Source: Sinomonas atrocyanea (GTDB taxonomy: Bacteria > Actinomycetota > Actinomycetes > Actinomycetales > Micrococcaceae). From it: 64,000 nt of DNA. How positions within the stretch are numbered: the stretch's first letter is position 1; every line of letters starts with the position of its first letter. The position numbers and the translations under genes were made by a program. Under the pieces are notes generated by a model, which worked only from the letters and a program-made list of their open reading frames with translations, was not told where the DNA came from and made no database searches. Positions 1 through 10,910 of this stretch are shown here, in pieces. The stretch lies in assembly GCF_001577305.1 (NCBI RefSeq), contig NZ_CP014518.1, positions 1,550,001-1,614,000 of the forward strand, given 5' to 3'.

Positions 1-565
1 CGCCACCGTGAAGCGGACCGACGGGACCGGATCCGAGATCGGCGCCGGGGCCACCGTGGGACCGTTCACCTACCTGCGCGCCGGCACGCGGCTGGGGCCC
101 GAGGGCAAGATCGGCGCGTTCTACGAGACGAAGAACGCCCAGATCGGCCGCGGCGCCAAGCTCTCCCACCTCGGCTACGTGGGGGACGCCGAGGTCGGCG
201 AGGGCGCGAACATCGGCTGCGGCAACATCACCGCCAACTACGACGGCGTCCACAAGCACCGCACCGTGATCGGCGCCCAGGTGCGCACCGGGTCGAACAC
301 CGTCTTCGTGGCGCCCGTCACGGTCGGCGACGGCGCCTACACGGCCGCCGGGGCGATCGTCCGCAAGGACGTGCCCGCCGGCGCCCTGGCCCTCTCCGTC
401 GCCCCGCAGCGCAACGCCGAAGGGTGGACCGAGGCCCACCGCCCCGGCTCGCCGTCGGCGGCCGCGGCCGCCGGAGCCAGGACCTCGGCGGCAGGTGCCG
501 CCGACGGTGCCCCCGAACCACCTTCCTCCGCCGCATCCCCCTCGAAGAAAGTAGAAGGCAAGTAG
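1..565 (+). CDS. glmU: GlmU, C-terminal part (bifunctional UDP-GlcNAc pyrophosphorylase / GlcN-1-P acetyltransferase), 5' truncated
   Basis: The reading frame is open from the window edge, so only the acetyltransferase half is present. GlmU makes UDP-GlcNAc for peptidoglycan: this half acetylates glucosamine-1-phosphate with acetyl-CoA in the cytoplasm. The visible part is a left-handed beta-helix of hexapeptide repeats. [12 protein letters not shown] (His codon at 167-169) matches the segment with the catalytic histidine, and GNITANYDG is the family signature. The last ~45 residues are a low-complexity Ala/Pro/Ser tail, common in actinobacterial GlmU. An internal GTG at position 8 is not a real start because the homologous domain continues upstream. 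The stop TAG abuts the prs ATG directly, implying translational coupling. Confidence 0.95.
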   Translation, partial: ATVKRTDGTGSEIGAGATVGPFTYLRAGTRLGPEGKIGAFYETKNAQIGRGAKLSHLGYVGDAEVGEGANIGCGNITANYDGVHKHRTVIGAQVRTGSNTVFVAPVTVGDGAYTAAGAIVRKDVPAGALALSVAPQRNAEGWTEAHRPGSPSAAAAAGARTSAAGAADGAPEPPSSAASPSKKVEGK

Positions 566-1546
566 ATGACCGAGATCACGGCCAATGGCGAGAAGCGCCT
601 GGTGCTCGCCTCCGGGCGCGCCCACCCGGAGCTCGCGCAGGAGATCGCCAAGGAGCTCGGCACCGAGCTGCTGCCGACCTCGGCGTACGACTTCGCGAAC
701 GGGGAGACCTACGTCCGCTTCGAGGAGAGCGTCCGCGGCGCGGACGCGTTCGTGATCCAGGCCCACCCGGCGCCGATCAACAACTGGATCATGGAGCAGC
801 TGATCATGATCGATTCGCTCAAGCGCGCGAGCGCCAAGCGGATCACCGTGGTCTCGCCGTTCTACCCCTACGCGCGGCAGGACAAGAAGCACCGCGGCCG
901 CGAGCCCATCTCGGCGCGCCTCATGGCGGACCTCTACAAGACCGCCGGCGCGGACCGCCTCATGAGCGTGGACCTGCACACCGCGCAGATCCAGGGCTTC
1001 TTCGACGGCCCCGTGGACCACCTCATGGCCATCCCGCTCCTGGCCGACTACGTCCGCACGCGCGTGGACCTGAACAAGGTCACGGTCGTCTCGCCGGACA
1101 CCGGCCGCGTGCGCGTGGCCGAGCAGTGGGCCGAGCGCCTCGGCGGCGCCCCGCTCGCGTTCGTGCACAAGTCCCGCGACGTCAACGTGCCCAACTCCGC
1201 TGTCTCCAAGACCGTGGTCGGCCAGATCGAGGGCCGCGACTGCGTGCTCATCGACGACATGATCGACACCGGCGGCACGATCTCCGGCGCCGTCACGGTC
1301 CTGAAGAACGCCGGCGCCCGCTCCGTCATCATCGCCGCGACCCACGCCGTCTTCTCCGACCCGGCCGCGCAGCGCCTCGCCGAGTCCGGCGCCCGCGAGG
1401 TCGTCGTGACCAACACCCTGCCGATCCCGGCCGAGAAGCGCTTCGAGCAGCTCACGGTCCTCTCGATCGCCCCGCTCATCGCCCGCGCGATCCACGAGGT
1501 CTTCGACGACGGCTCGGTCACGTCCCTCTTCGACGGCCGCAGCTAG
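566..1546 (+). CDS. prs: Ribose-phosphate pyrophosphokinase (PRPP synthetase)
   Basis: This 326-aa protein converts ribose-5-phosphate and ATP to PRPP and AMP, feeding purine, pyrimidine, histidine, tryptophan and NAD synthesis. The class I pattern is clear: a flexible-loop motif RQDKKHRGREPI at about residues 107-118, and the PRPP-binding motif VLIDDMIDTGGT at about residues 226-237. Length is typical for actinobacteria, which carry a short N-terminal extension. The ATG starts at the base after the glmU stop, with a purine-rich ribosome site inside the glmU tail. The glmU-prs pair is conserved in actinobacteria, and a strong hairpin follows the gene. Confidence 0.97.
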   Translation: MTEITANGEKRLVLASGRAHPELAQEIAKELGTELLPTSAYDFANGETYVRFEESVRGADAFVIQAHPAPINNWIMEQLIMIDSLKRASAKRITVVSPFYPYARQDKKHRGREPISARLMADLYKTAGADRLMSVDLHTAQIQGFFDGPVDHLMAIPLLADYVRTRVDLNKVTVVSPDTGRVRVAEQWAERLGGAPLAFVHKSRDVNVPNSAVSKTVVGQIEGRDCVLIDDMIDTGGTISGAVTVLKNAGARSVIIAATHAVFSDPAAQRLAESGAREVVVTNTLPIPAEKRFEQLTVLSIAPLIARAIHEVFDDGSVTSLFDGRS

Positions 1547-1559
1547 CTGCAGCACCCGC

Positions 1560-1614
1560 GCACGACGGCGGCGTCCCCACCTGAGGCGGGGACGGCGCCG
1601 TCGTGCGTCGTTTT
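1560..1614 (+). terminator. Rho-independent terminator after prs
   Basis: Two 22-base arms (1560-1581 and 1585-1606) are complementary with two mismatches around a 3-base loop. They are followed by GTCGTTTT, a short T-tract. It lies 13 bases after the prs stop and separates glmU-prs from rplY. Confidence 0.8.
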
Positions 1615-1634
1615 GGCGGACGCCCCGGCGCCCC

Positions 1635-1770
1635 GGTAGGATGGCTGGCGAACCTTGGCGAGGGAGCGCCCGCTCCGTGATCGACTGGGTCTGGCAGCTC
1701 CTTCGCAGTGCCCCACGGGGCCGGGCGGGGTCGGCAGACCTCGCGCCAACGAACCATCGAAGGAGACCCC
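1635..1770 (+). promoter_or_regulatory. rplY 5' leader with several small hairpins (candidate r-protein leader)
   Basis: The stretch between the prs terminator and rplY has no gene. It contains a perfect stem GGAGC-GCCC-GCTCC near 1663-1678, further short inverted pairs such as GCCCCACGGGGC, and the AAGGAG ribosome site at 1760-1765. A structured leader is common for ribosomal-protein genes. No specific leader family was recognised, so regulation is only suggested. Confidence 0.3.
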
Positions 1771-2388
1771 ATGAGCGAGAAGCTCGCAGCCGAGAAGCGC
1801 ACCGAGTTCGGCAAGGGCTACGCCCGCCGCGCCCGCGCCGCCCACAAGATCCCCGCCGTCATCTACGGCCACGGCGCCGAGCCGATCCACGTCACCCTCC
1901 CGGGCCACGAGACCATGATCGCCGTCCGCGTCCCGAACGCCCTCCTCACCCTCGACATCGCCGGCGAGGAGCACCTCGCGATCGTCAAGGACATCCAGCG
2001 CAACGCCGTCCGCCAGACGATCGAGCACATCGACCTCCTCACCGTCCGCCGCGGCGAGAAGGTCGCCGTCGACGTCCCCGTGCACGTCACCGGTGAGGTC
2101 GCCGCCGGGTTCGTCGCCAACCAGGAGGCCGTGACCGTCTCGGTCGAGGCCGAGGCCACCCACCTGCCGACCGCGCTCGAGGTCAGCGTCGAGGGCCGCG
2201 AGGCCGGCCAGCACGTCCACGCCGCCGACATCACCCTGCCTAGCGGCGTGTCCCTCCTGACCGACGGCGAGACCCTCGTGGTCAACGTCTCCGAGGCCGT
2301 CGAGGTGGCCCCGGAGGAGGAGGCCGGCGAGGCCGAGGCTGCCGAGGCGCCGGAGGCTCCGGAGGCCGAGGAGGCCCCCGCCGAGTAG
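1771..2388 (+). CDS. rplY: 50S ribosomal protein L25, long (CTC/TL5) form
   Basis: This 205-aa protein binds 5S rRNA in the large subunit. The N-terminal L25 domain (about residues 1-95; [25 protein letters not shown]) is joined to a C-terminal TL5/CTC beta domain (about 100-185). The last ~25 residues form a very acidic Glu/Ala/Pro tail, usual in actinobacterial CTC proteins. The ATG at 1771 has AAGGAG six bases upstream. An upstream in-frame ATG at 1708 would add 21 non-homologous residues and lacks a ribosome site. It is followed by pth, a conserved neighbour. Confidence 0.96.
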   Translation: MSEKLAAEKRTEFGKGYARRARAAHKIPAVIYGHGAEPIHVTLPGHETMIAVRVPNALLTLDIAGEEHLAIVKDIQRNAVRQTIEHIDLLTVRRGEKVAVDVPVHVTGEVAAGFVANQEAVTVSVEAEATHLPTALEVSVEGREAGQHVHAADITLPSGVSLLTDGETLVVNVSEAVEVAPEEEAGEAEAAEAPEAPEAEEAPAE

Positions 2389-2413
2389 TCTTCCGACTGC
2401 TGTACTGCGTCAG

Positions 2414-2441
2414 GCGGCCCGTCCCACCCGGGGCGGGCCGC
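2414..2441 (+). terminator. Hairpin after rplY (probable terminator without T-tract)
   Basis: GCGGCCCGTCCC and GGGCGGGCCGC pair around a short loop, 26 bases after the rplY stop. No T-run follows, so it could be a weak terminator or a processing hairpin between rplY and pth. Confidence 0.5.
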
Positions 2442-2507
2442 TTCGACGTGGCGGCCCCCCGGCCGCCCCCGCCCGCCGATCGCCCGCCCAGCCCAAGGAG
2501 CGCATCC

Positions 2508-3095
2508 ATGACCGACACCTGGCTCGTCGTAGGCCTCGGCAACCCCGGACCCGAGTACAGCGGGAACCGGCACAACGTGGGGCAGATGGTCCTCGACGCC
2601 CTGGCTTCCCGCATGGGCGGGAAGTTCGCCGCCCACAAGGGCGCGCGCGCCGCGGTGCTCGAGGGGAGGCTGTGGGTGGGCGGCCCCCGCGCCGTCCTCG
2701 CCAAGCCGCTGACCTACATGAACGTCTCCGGCGGCCCGACCTCCTCCCTCGCCAAGTACTACGGCATCGATCCCAGCCACGTCGTCGCCGTGCACGACGA
2801 GCTGGACATCCCGTTCAACACCGTCCGGCTCAAGCTCGGCGGCGGCGAGGGCGGCCACAACGGCCTGCGGGACATCTCCAAGGCCCTCGGCACCAAGGAC
2901 TACCTCCGGGTGCGGGTCGGCGTGGGCCGGCCCCCCGGCCGCATGGACGCCGCCGACTTCGTGCTGCGCGACTTCGCCACCGCCGAGAAGAAGGAGCTGC
3001 CGTTCCTCCTCGACGAGGCCGCGGACGCCGTCGAGATGCTGGCCCGGGACGGCCTCGCCGCCGCCCAGCAGAAGTTCCACCCGGCCAAGGCCTAG
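2508..3095 (+). CDS. pth: Peptidyl-tRNA hydrolase
   Basis: This 195-aa cytoplasmic esterase releases tRNA from prematurely dropped peptidyl-tRNA. The start [20 protein letters not shown] is the family signature, with catalytic His22. The second signature [13 protein letters not shown] and the HDELDIPF segment with its catalytic Asp are present. The ATG at 2508 is supported by AAGGAG at 2495-2500. Length is normal. It is the last conserved housekeeping gene before the accessory block. Confidence 0.97.
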   Translation: MTDTWLVVGLGNPGPEYSGNRHNVGQMVLDALASRMGGKFAAHKGARAAVLEGRLWVGGPRAVLAKPLTYMNVSGGPTSSLAKYYGIDPSHVVAVHDELDIPFNTVRLKLGGGEGGHNGLRDISKALGTKDYLRVRVGVGRPPGRMDAADFVLRDFATAEKKELPFLLDEAADAVEMLARDGLAAAQQKFHPAKA

Positions 3096-3208
3096 TCTCC
3101 CGGCAAGGGCGTGACATTCGGCCCTGCTGCCGCCGCCGGCGCCCGCGCTACGGTTTCCCCAGCGACGTCCTCGCCGGGGACGTGCCGACGCATGGGGGCG
3201 CAGGTCAG

Positions 3209-5932
3209 ATGCTGACGCGAACCGAGGCGGAGGAGACCGGCCAGCTCCTGCGCGACGCCAAGGCCCGCGCGGGCGACAGGCTGGCCTGGGCGCGGACCGT
3301 CAGGTCCCGCGAGATCGCGGACGCGACGGCGGCGCTGGCCGCGCCCGAGTCCTACGGGGTCGTGCTGACCGGGGACGTGAGCCTCGGCAAGTCCGCGGTG
3401 GCCTCGGCCCTGCTCGCCGAACTCGACGGCTCCGCCCACACCGTCCGCCTCCGCGCCACGACCGCGGGGGCCAAGACCCCGTACGGCGCACTCGCCGTGC
3501 TGCTCGCGCGGCTGCCCGAGGACGCCCAGACTGACCCGGGGTCGATCATGCGGGGCATCCTGCAGCTGCTCGCCTCCGACGCCGGGGGCCGCACCGCCGT
3601 GCTGTCGCTCGAGACCTCCAGGAACCTCGACGAGCTCAGCATCGCCACCCTCGTGAACGTCATGGTCACGGGCACCGCCAAGGTCGTCCTCGTCGCCGAC
3701 CGCGCGAGCGAGCTTCCCGCCGACTTCCACTGGATGCTCTCCGAGGGCCGGCTGCGCGAGGTCCCCCTGGCCGCGCTCGCGCCCGAGGAGACCCTGCAGG
3801 GGCTGCGCTCCCTGCTCGGCGGGATCGTCCCCCAGACCGTCGGGTTCCAGCTCCATGCGATGTCCCGGGGCAACCCGCAGGTCACGCTGCTCGCCACCGC
3901 CGAACTCCTCCAGCGCGGGGCCCTCGACGCCACGGACGGCGTGTGGACCCTCGCCTCGGACGCCGAGATGAGCGGCATCCGGCAGATCGACGACCTCGTG
4001 CGGGCCCACATCGAGCGGCAGCCCGAACGCATCCGGACGATCGTCGAGGCGCTCGCGTGCGCGCGCCGGATCCCGCTGCCGCGGCTCGTTGCCGTGTTCC
4101 GCAGCGAGGACCTCGCGCAGATGGAGGACGACGGCCTCGTCACGGTCGACGACGCGGGGCGGCACTCCGTGGCCCTCGCCGACCCGCTCGTGGCGGAGGT
4201 GGTCCGCGGATGGCTCTCGGTACCCCGCCGCCGCGAGCTGCGCGCGCTGCTGATCCCCGACGGCGAGCCGCCCGTCGGGGCCACCACCGCACTCGAGCTC
4301 CTCGGGCTGGCCGCCTGGGCCAGAGAGTGCCACACGCTGCTGTCCCCGCGGCATGCCCTCGCCGCCGCCGCGGCGTCCCTGCGGCTGTTCGACCCGCGGT
4401 TCGCGCTCGACTGCCTCGAGGGGATCGACCGCGAGCCCGCCACCTGGCCCACCGTCCAGCACTTGCGGGCGCGGGCCCTGCTCCTGCTGCAGCTGCCCCA
4501 GCAGGCCCTCGCGTGCCTGGACCAGGTCGCCGAGGACGAGCTGGCCCTGCTGGGCCCCGCAGCCGCGGCCGAGCTCACGGCCACCCAGGCGGAGGCCATG
4601 CGGTGGGTACCGGACCGGGCCGGCCAGGTCGAGGAGCTCCTGACGGACGCCCGCGCCAGGCTCCTGCTGGGGCCGGGGTCCGGGCCGGGCCCGGACCCCG
4701 AGGTCCGCCGCGCCGCCGCAGTGCTCGATCTCGCGGACTTCGAGCACCGGGCCTTCGCCGGCGACTACCGCCGCATCGTGGACCGCCTCGAGGCCATGGT
4801 CGCGGACCCCGACCCGGCCGACGACGAGATCCGCCTCCGCGCGGCCTGCATCCTCATGGAGGCCAGGACCATGCTCGGCAGGGAGCAGGAAGGCCTTGCC
4901 CTGCTCCATGAGGTCGCGGCCCAGCTGGGCCGGAACCAGGGCTCGGCGCCGCTGCGGCAGGCCTTCGCGGTCCGCGCCTTCAGCGTCCTGTTGTTCAACG
5001 GGCACTGGCGGCAGGCGCTCGCCCTGCTCAGGAGCCCGTCTCAGGTCTCGCTCGAGCGGCTGAGGACGACCGGGGCCTCCCTCGAGCTCGCGGCCGGGCT
5101 CGCCTGCGTCTATGCGGGACGGGGCCACGACGCCCTGGGCCCCCTCCTCTCCGCGCTCGCGCTCCTCGAGCGCCGCCCCTCGGCGGCCCTGCTCGGTCCC
5201 GCCTACGCCGCCACCGCCTTCGCCTACGCCCAGCAGGGCGACGCCCCGGCCTCGCGGAAGTGGCTCGAGAAGCTGGACCGCTGGCGCCCGCAGGGCAGCT
5301 ACCAGGCCCGCTCCATCGTCGAGTTCTGCTCGCAGATGGCGCGCCGGTGGATCGGGGACCCCCAGGCAGCGTCCCGGCTCGTGGCCTCGGCGCGCCAGGA
5401 CATCGCGAACGGGCGGTGGAACCAGGCCGGCGTCAAGCTCCTCGGGGCCACCGTCAGCGCCCACCTGGACGACCTGCGCCTGCTCGAGGACGTCTGCGCG
5501 CACCGGCAGGGCCAGCTGGCCGAGCTCGCCCTCCTGCTGGCCCGCGGGACCCGGACCGGGCGCCTCGAGGACCTGACCGCCGCGGCCGACCTCGCGGCCG
5601 GGCTCGAACTCGACGCGGTCGAATCGCGGTGCACCGCCGTGGCCCTCGACCGGGCGCGCGAGATGGACGACGCCGCGGCCGTGCGGCGCCTGCGCCCGCG
5701 CCTCGAAGCCCTGGCGGGCCGGCTCGCGGTCCTCCCCCTCACGCCCCGGCACGCGCCGCCCGTGCTCACCGACCGTGAACAGGAGGTCGCGGCCCTCGCA
5801 GCGTCGGGGACTTCCAACCGGCGCATCGCGGAGCTGCTCGGGCTGTCCGTCCGGACCGTGGAGGGCCACCTCTACCAGATCTTCGCCAAGCTCTCCGTCT
5901 CGACCCGCGGCGAGCTGGCGGACCTGCTGTGA
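3209..5932 (+). CDS. LuxR-family STAND ATPase regulator, first module, partner with degenerate Walker B (regulator A)
   Basis: A 907-aa large LuxR-type regulator: N-terminal NTPase domain, long alpha-helical repeat region, and C-terminal LuxR helix-turn-helix (about residues 853-907; LSVRTVEGHLYQIFAKL). Walker A is intact (GDVSLGKS, 55-62). At the Walker B position (131-142) it reads VLSLETSRNLDE instead of hydrophobic-DD, so hydrolysis is doubtful. It aligns end to end with the gene at 10987, sharing GVWTL, the QMEDDGL/DMEDRGL segment and the HTH. The ATG at 3209 has a G-rich ribosome site; an in-frame GTG at 3182 is an alternative. Regulator B follows after 22 bases and is probably co-transcribed. 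The ligand is unknown; EPS or stress control is inference from context. Confidence 0.85.
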   Translation: MLTRTEAEETGQLLRDAKARAGDRLAWARTVRSREIADATAALAAPESYGVVLTGDVSLGKSAVASALLAELDGSAHTVRLRATTAGAKTPYGALAVLLARLPEDAQTDPGSIMRGILQLLASDAGGRTAVLSLETSRNLDELSIATLVNVMVTGTAKVVLVADRASELPADFHWMLSEGRLREVPLAALAPEETLQGLRSLLGGIVPQTVGFQLHAMSRGNPQVTLLATAELLQRGALDATDGVWTLASDAEMSGIRQIDDLVRAHIERQPERIRTIVEALACARRIPLPRLVAVFRSEDLAQMEDDGLVTVDDAGRHSVALADPLVAEVVRGWLSVPRRRELRALLIPDGEPPVGATTALELLGLAAWARECHTLLSPRHALAAAAASLRLFDPRFALDCLEGIDREPATWPTVQHLRARALLLLQLPQQALACLDQVAEDELALLGPAAAAELTATQAEAMRWVPDRAGQVEELLTDARARLLLGPGSGPGPDPEVRRAAAVLDLADFEHRAFAGDYRRIVDRLEAMVADPDPADDEIRLRAACILMEARTMLGREQEGLALLHEVAAQLGRNQGSAPLRQAFAVRAFSVLLFNGHWRQALALLRSPSQVSLERLRTTGASLELAAGLACVYAGRGHDALGPLLSALALLERRPSAALLGPAYAATAFAYAQQGDAPASRKWLEKLDRWRPQGSYQARSIVEFCSQMARRWIGDPQAASRLVASARQDIANGRWNQAGVKLLGATVSAHLDDLRLLEDVCAHRQGQLAELALLLARGTRTGRLEDLTAAADLAAGLELDAVESRCTAVALDRAREMDDAAAVRRLRPRLEALAGRLAVLPLTPRHAPPVLTDREQEVAALAASGTSNRRIAELLGLSVRTVEGHLYQIFAKLSVSTRGELADLL

Positions 5933-5954
5933 CGGTGCCCCGGGGCGGCCCCGC

Positions 5955-8693
5955 GTGAGCCCCGGGCCTCCACACCGTCCGCCGCCGCGGGGGTCGCGCG
6001 CGGACACGGAGCGCGTCGTCGAGCTCCTCACCCGGCCGGCCACGGCCGCCGTGCTGGTCCTGGGCGAGATGGGCATGGGCAAGTCCGCCCTGCTCGACCG
6101 AGTGGCGGCCGCGCTCGGCGAACGGCTGGAAGTCCTCCGCCTCCATGGCAGCCCGGCACTCGCGAAGGTCCCGTACAGCGTCCTCGCACCCTTCCTCGGA
6201 AACGCGCACCCGGCCGAGTCCGGCTCACGGGTCGAGGTCCTGCGGGCCTTCTGGCGGGCCGTGGAGGCACGGCGGCAGAAGGCGGCGGCGGACCTGCTCC
6301 TCGTCATCGACGACGCGCACGAGCTGGATCCTGCCTCGAGCGAGGTCGTCGCGGAGCTCGTCTCGGCCCGATGGGCCAAGGCCGCCCTGGCCGCGCCCAG
6401 CGGAGCAGCCCTGCCCAGGCCGCTGATGGAACTGTGGCTCGACGACGGCGTCGAACGGGTCGACCTCGCACCCCTCGCCGTCGACGAGGTGCGCCGCTAC
6501 CTCGAGGCGAAGCTCGGCGGCCCCGTGCTGCCCACCGTCCCGCTGCTGTTCTGGCGGGAGTCCGGGGGCAACCCCCTCCTGCTCGCGCGCCTCGTCGAGG
6601 AGGCCCGGAAGGCGGGAACGCTGCGCCGGCACGGGCAGACCTGGCTCGTCACCGGCGAGCTTCCGCACCGAGGAGAGGGCCTCCTCGCCCTGGTCCGGGC
6701 ACAGCTCGGCCGGCTCGGGCCCGACGAGCGGGAGGCACTGACGCTCATCGTCGTCGCCGAGCCGGCCCCCTTCGAGCTCGTGGAACGGGAATGCGGCGCC
6801 GAGGCGGTCAGGCGGCTTGCCGCCATGAGGCTGGTGCGCCCGGCCGAGGGCCCCGACGGCGTGCTCCGGCTCCGGCACGCGGTGTACGGCGACGCGCTGC
6901 TGCCCCTGATTCCGCTCACCGCCTCGCTGTCGCTGCGGGAGCGGACCGCAGGCCACCTCGCGCGGCAGGCGTCCACAGCGGACGGCCTCGTCCGCGCCGT
7001 GACCTGGGCGCTCGACTGCGGGGTCCCGGTCGAGGACGAGGCCCTCCTGCGAGCCGCCCGCCTCTCCCTGCGGCGGCTCGGGAACACCCTCGCCGTGGAG
7101 GCGGCCAGCGCCGTCCGGCTGTCGGCATCGCGCGATGCGGCCCGGGAGGTGCTCGGGCAGGTCGCGTACAGCCGCGGCCGGTACGCCGAGGCGGTCGCCC
7201 TTCTCCGCCCGACTGCTTCGGAGCGCGGCGTCCTGCGCCCGGGGCTGGCCGGAGCCCTCGTGTGGCTCGCAGCGCGCGGGGCCCTCGGCCACCCGGTGGT
7301 GGCGGTCCGCGACGACGTCGAACGGCTCCCCGGAGCGGGAGAAGGAGGCCTGCGCGATCTGCTGGGCCTGGCCGCAGCCTGCGCAGCGGGGGACCGGGAC
7401 GCAGTGGCGTCGGGGCTGGGCCGCTGGCGCGCCGGGCCCGGGCGGGACGCCGTGGCCCGGCAGGGGTGGGCAGCCGAGGCCGTGGCCGGCGCGGTCGAGG
7501 CCGAGCTCCTGGTCGCAGCCGGCAGGCCGGTCGGGGCGGCGCCGCCGCTGCGCGCCGCGCTCGAGCGCGCCACCGAGGACGCCGATGCGGCGCCCTTCCT
7601 GCAGGCCTTCGCGGCGATCCGCCTGGTCCTGGCCGGCCTCGCGGCAGGGGAGTGGGACGCCGCGGAGGACGACCTGCAGCGTTTCCTCATCTCCACCACC
7701 GCGGGCCTGGTCGCGGAGGGCGCGGCAGCGCAGACGGCCCGCGGAGTGGCCCTCACCCGGTGTGGGCGCTTCCGCGAGGCCTGGGACGCGCTGGCTCCGG
7801 CCCTGGACGCCCTCCAGGGCCGCGGCCCCGGGCACCTTCTCCCCTTCACCGCCGCGCTCGCGGCATATGCGGGGGCGCGTGCGGGGGAGCGCGGCCCGGC
7901 CCGTGCCCTTCTGGCCCAGTTCCGCGTGGGCCAGTCCGGCCCGGCCCCGTCCGACCCGGGCCCGTCCGACCCGGCCCAGTCCGAGGATGCGCCGGCCCCC
8001 TCGATCGCGCTGCTGCAGCCCCTGGCGGCCCTCTTCAGCGCCGCCGCCGGCCACGCGCTCGACGCTGGCCCGGGGTCCTCAGGCGCGGCAGCCACCGCCT
8101 CGGGAGACAGCCTCGAGGCCGCGGTCAACGCGGCCGCAGGGGAGGGCCGGCTCGACGTGGCGCTGCAGGGCGAGCTCCTCTGCTTCGAGGCAGGCCGCCG
8201 GGACCGGCTCGGGCGCCTGCTCGAGGTGGCCCGCAGCACGGAAGGCCGGTGGGCCGAAGCGGCCGCCCTCCTCGCCTCCGCGTTCGCCGAGCGCAGCCCC
8301 GCCGGGCTCCTGCAGGCGGGGGAGCGGCTCTCGGGCGAAGGCTGGACCGCCTATGCGGGGGACTGCTTCGCCGAGGCGTCCCGCGGCTTCGACCGCGCAC
8401 TCCAGCGCTCCGAGGCCCGCGCCGCCTGGGCGAAGAAGTCCGCATGCGACGCGCTCCTCGGCGACGGGGCCCCCCGCCCGTCCGCCGGCGCGGCCCTCCT
8501 GACCCCGCGGGAGCGCGAGGTCGTCGCCTTCGCCGCGGCAGGACTCAGCGACCGCGAGATCGCCGAACGGCTCACCGTCTCGGTCCGCACCGTCGAGGGG
8601 CACCTCTACCGCGCCTACGCCAAGCTGGCCGTCACGAGCCGGGAGCAGCTCGGCTCCGCGCTCGGAACCAGTGGCACGGCGACTGGCCCCTAG
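5955..8693 (+). CDS. LuxR-family STAND ATPase regulator, first module, partner with intact Walker B (regulator B)
   Basis: A 912-aa protein with the same architecture as regulator A, but from a different subfamily. Walker A is GEMGMGKS (37-44) and Walker B is LLLVIDDAHELD (114-125), so it should bind and hydrolyse ATP. The HTH (about 848-905) reads GLSDREIAERLTVSVRTVEG. It aligns along its length with the gene at 13745 (shared TLIVVAEP/TLIALTEP, LVTGEL/LLTGDF and DDAH). An in-frame insertion near 7927-7985 holds about three 15-bp repeats encoding GPxPSDP-like units, probably a flexible linker. The GTG at 5955 is chosen because it lies just past the regulator A stop and leaves a complete NTPase domain; the frame stays open upstream, so the start is uncertain. 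Confidence 0.83.
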   Translation: MSPGPPHRPPPRGSRADTERVVELLTRPATAAVLVLGEMGMGKSALLDRVAAALGERLEVLRLHGSPALAKVPYSVLAPFLGNAHPAESGSRVEVLRAFWRAVEARRQKAAADLLLVIDDAHELDPASSEVVAELVSARWAKAALAAPSGAALPRPLMELWLDDGVERVDLAPLAVDEVRRYLEAKLGGPVLPTVPLLFWRESGGNPLLLARLVEEARKAGTLRRHGQTWLVTGELPHRGEGLLALVRAQLGRLGPDEREALTLIVVAEPAPFELVERECGAEAVRRLAAMRLVRPAEGPDGVLRLRHAVYGDALLPLIPLTASLSLRERTAGHLARQASTADGLVRAVTWALDCGVPVEDEALLRAARLSLRRLGNTLAVEAASAVRLSASRDAAREVLGQVAYSRGRYAEAVALLRPTASERGVLRPGLAGALVWLAARGALGHPVVAVRDDVERLPGAGEGGLRDLLGLAAACAAGDRDAVASGLGRWRAGPGRDAVARQGWAAEAVAGAVEAELLVAAGRPVGAAPPLRAALERATEDADAAPFLQAFAAIRLVLAGLAAGEWDAAEDDLQRFLISTTAGLVAEGAAAQTARGVALTRCGRFREAWDALAPALDALQGRGPGHLLPFTAALAAYAGARAGERGPARALLAQFRVGQSGPAPSDPGPSDPAQSEDAPAPSIALLQPLAALFSAAAGHALDAGPGSSGAAATASGDSLEAAVNAAAGEGRLDVALQGELLCFEAGRRDRLGRLLEVARSTEGRWAEAAALLASAFAERSPAGLLQAGERLSGEGWTAYAGDCFAEASRGFDRALQRSEARAAWAKKSACDALLGDGAPRPSAGAALLTPREREVVAFAAAGLSDREIAERLTVSVRTVEGHLYRAYAKLAVTSREQLGSALGTSGTATGP

Positions 8694-8720
8694 GGGATCC
8701 GAGTACACCCTCGCGGCGAG

Positions 8721-8772
8721 CAAGTAGTCGCGGCGCGGGGAGGGGCCCGAAGACAAGTAGTCACTACCCGTG
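8721..8772 (+). promoter_or_regulatory. Candidate operator cluster: CAAGTAGT repeats
   Basis: CAAGTAGT occurs at 8721-8728 and 8754-8761. The second copy runs into a quasi-palindrome GTAGT-C-ACTAC (8757-8767) and then TCACTACCCGTG (8761-8772). That last string nearly equals TCACTACTCGTG at 16714-16725, upstream of the polysaccharide operon. This is a sequence observation; the binding protein is unknown. Confidence 0.45.
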
Positions 8773-8968
8773 CGCAGGCACGCAGCCGGGTGCGAAAGTG
8801 GGGTGTGGCCGCAGCCCCCGGGTTCGCGGCCACCGTCCCCAAGGACTGGGCCGGCGGCGTCGGAACCTCCCCGAGACCAAGGTTCCTCCCCCCAGCCGCC
8901 GCCGGCCCCGCCTTGGGACTCCTTGGGTGGTGGATCTGCCGCCCGCCAAGCGTGGGACAATGGATTCC

Positions 8969-8984
8969 GGCATGTTCGCATGCC
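8969..8984. repeat. Perfect inverted repeat GGCATG-TTCG-CATGCC upstream of sufS
   Basis: A 6-bp perfect stem with a TTCG loop lies 52 bases upstream of the sufS GTG. It is either a small RNA hairpin in the leader or a dyad operator. The TTCG loop favours a stable RNA structure. Function unknown. Confidence 0.45.
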
Positions 8985-8988
8985 CTAA

Positions 8989-10835
<1,847 letters not shown>

Positions 10836-10845
10836 CGCCGGCATA

Positions 10846-10876
10846 CCCCAGCAACACCAGCGTGCCCCAGTAACAC
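10846..10876 (+). promoter_or_regulatory. Direct repeat CCCCAGYAACAC, candidate activator site
   Basis: CCCCAGCAACAC (10846-10857) and CCCCAGTAACAC (10865-10876) differ at one base and start 19 bp apart, about two helical turns. They sit 34 bp upstream of a plausible -35 box for regulator C. This fits a dimer site for a direct-repeat-binding activator. Confidence 0.45.
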
Positions 10877-10910
10877 ATCGGAGCCCTGCTGCATCCGGGG
10901 CGTTGGTCCC

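Noticed and set aside
1863..3080. A 405-codon minus-strand frame across rplY and pth
   Set aside because: Overlaps two well-supported housekeeping genes and shows only compositionally biased sequence.
3092..6379. A 1,095-codon minus-strand open frame opposite regulator A
   Set aside because: No recognisable domain, Arg/Gly/His-rich composition, and no ribosome site; the plus frame has Walker A and LuxR HTH motifs.
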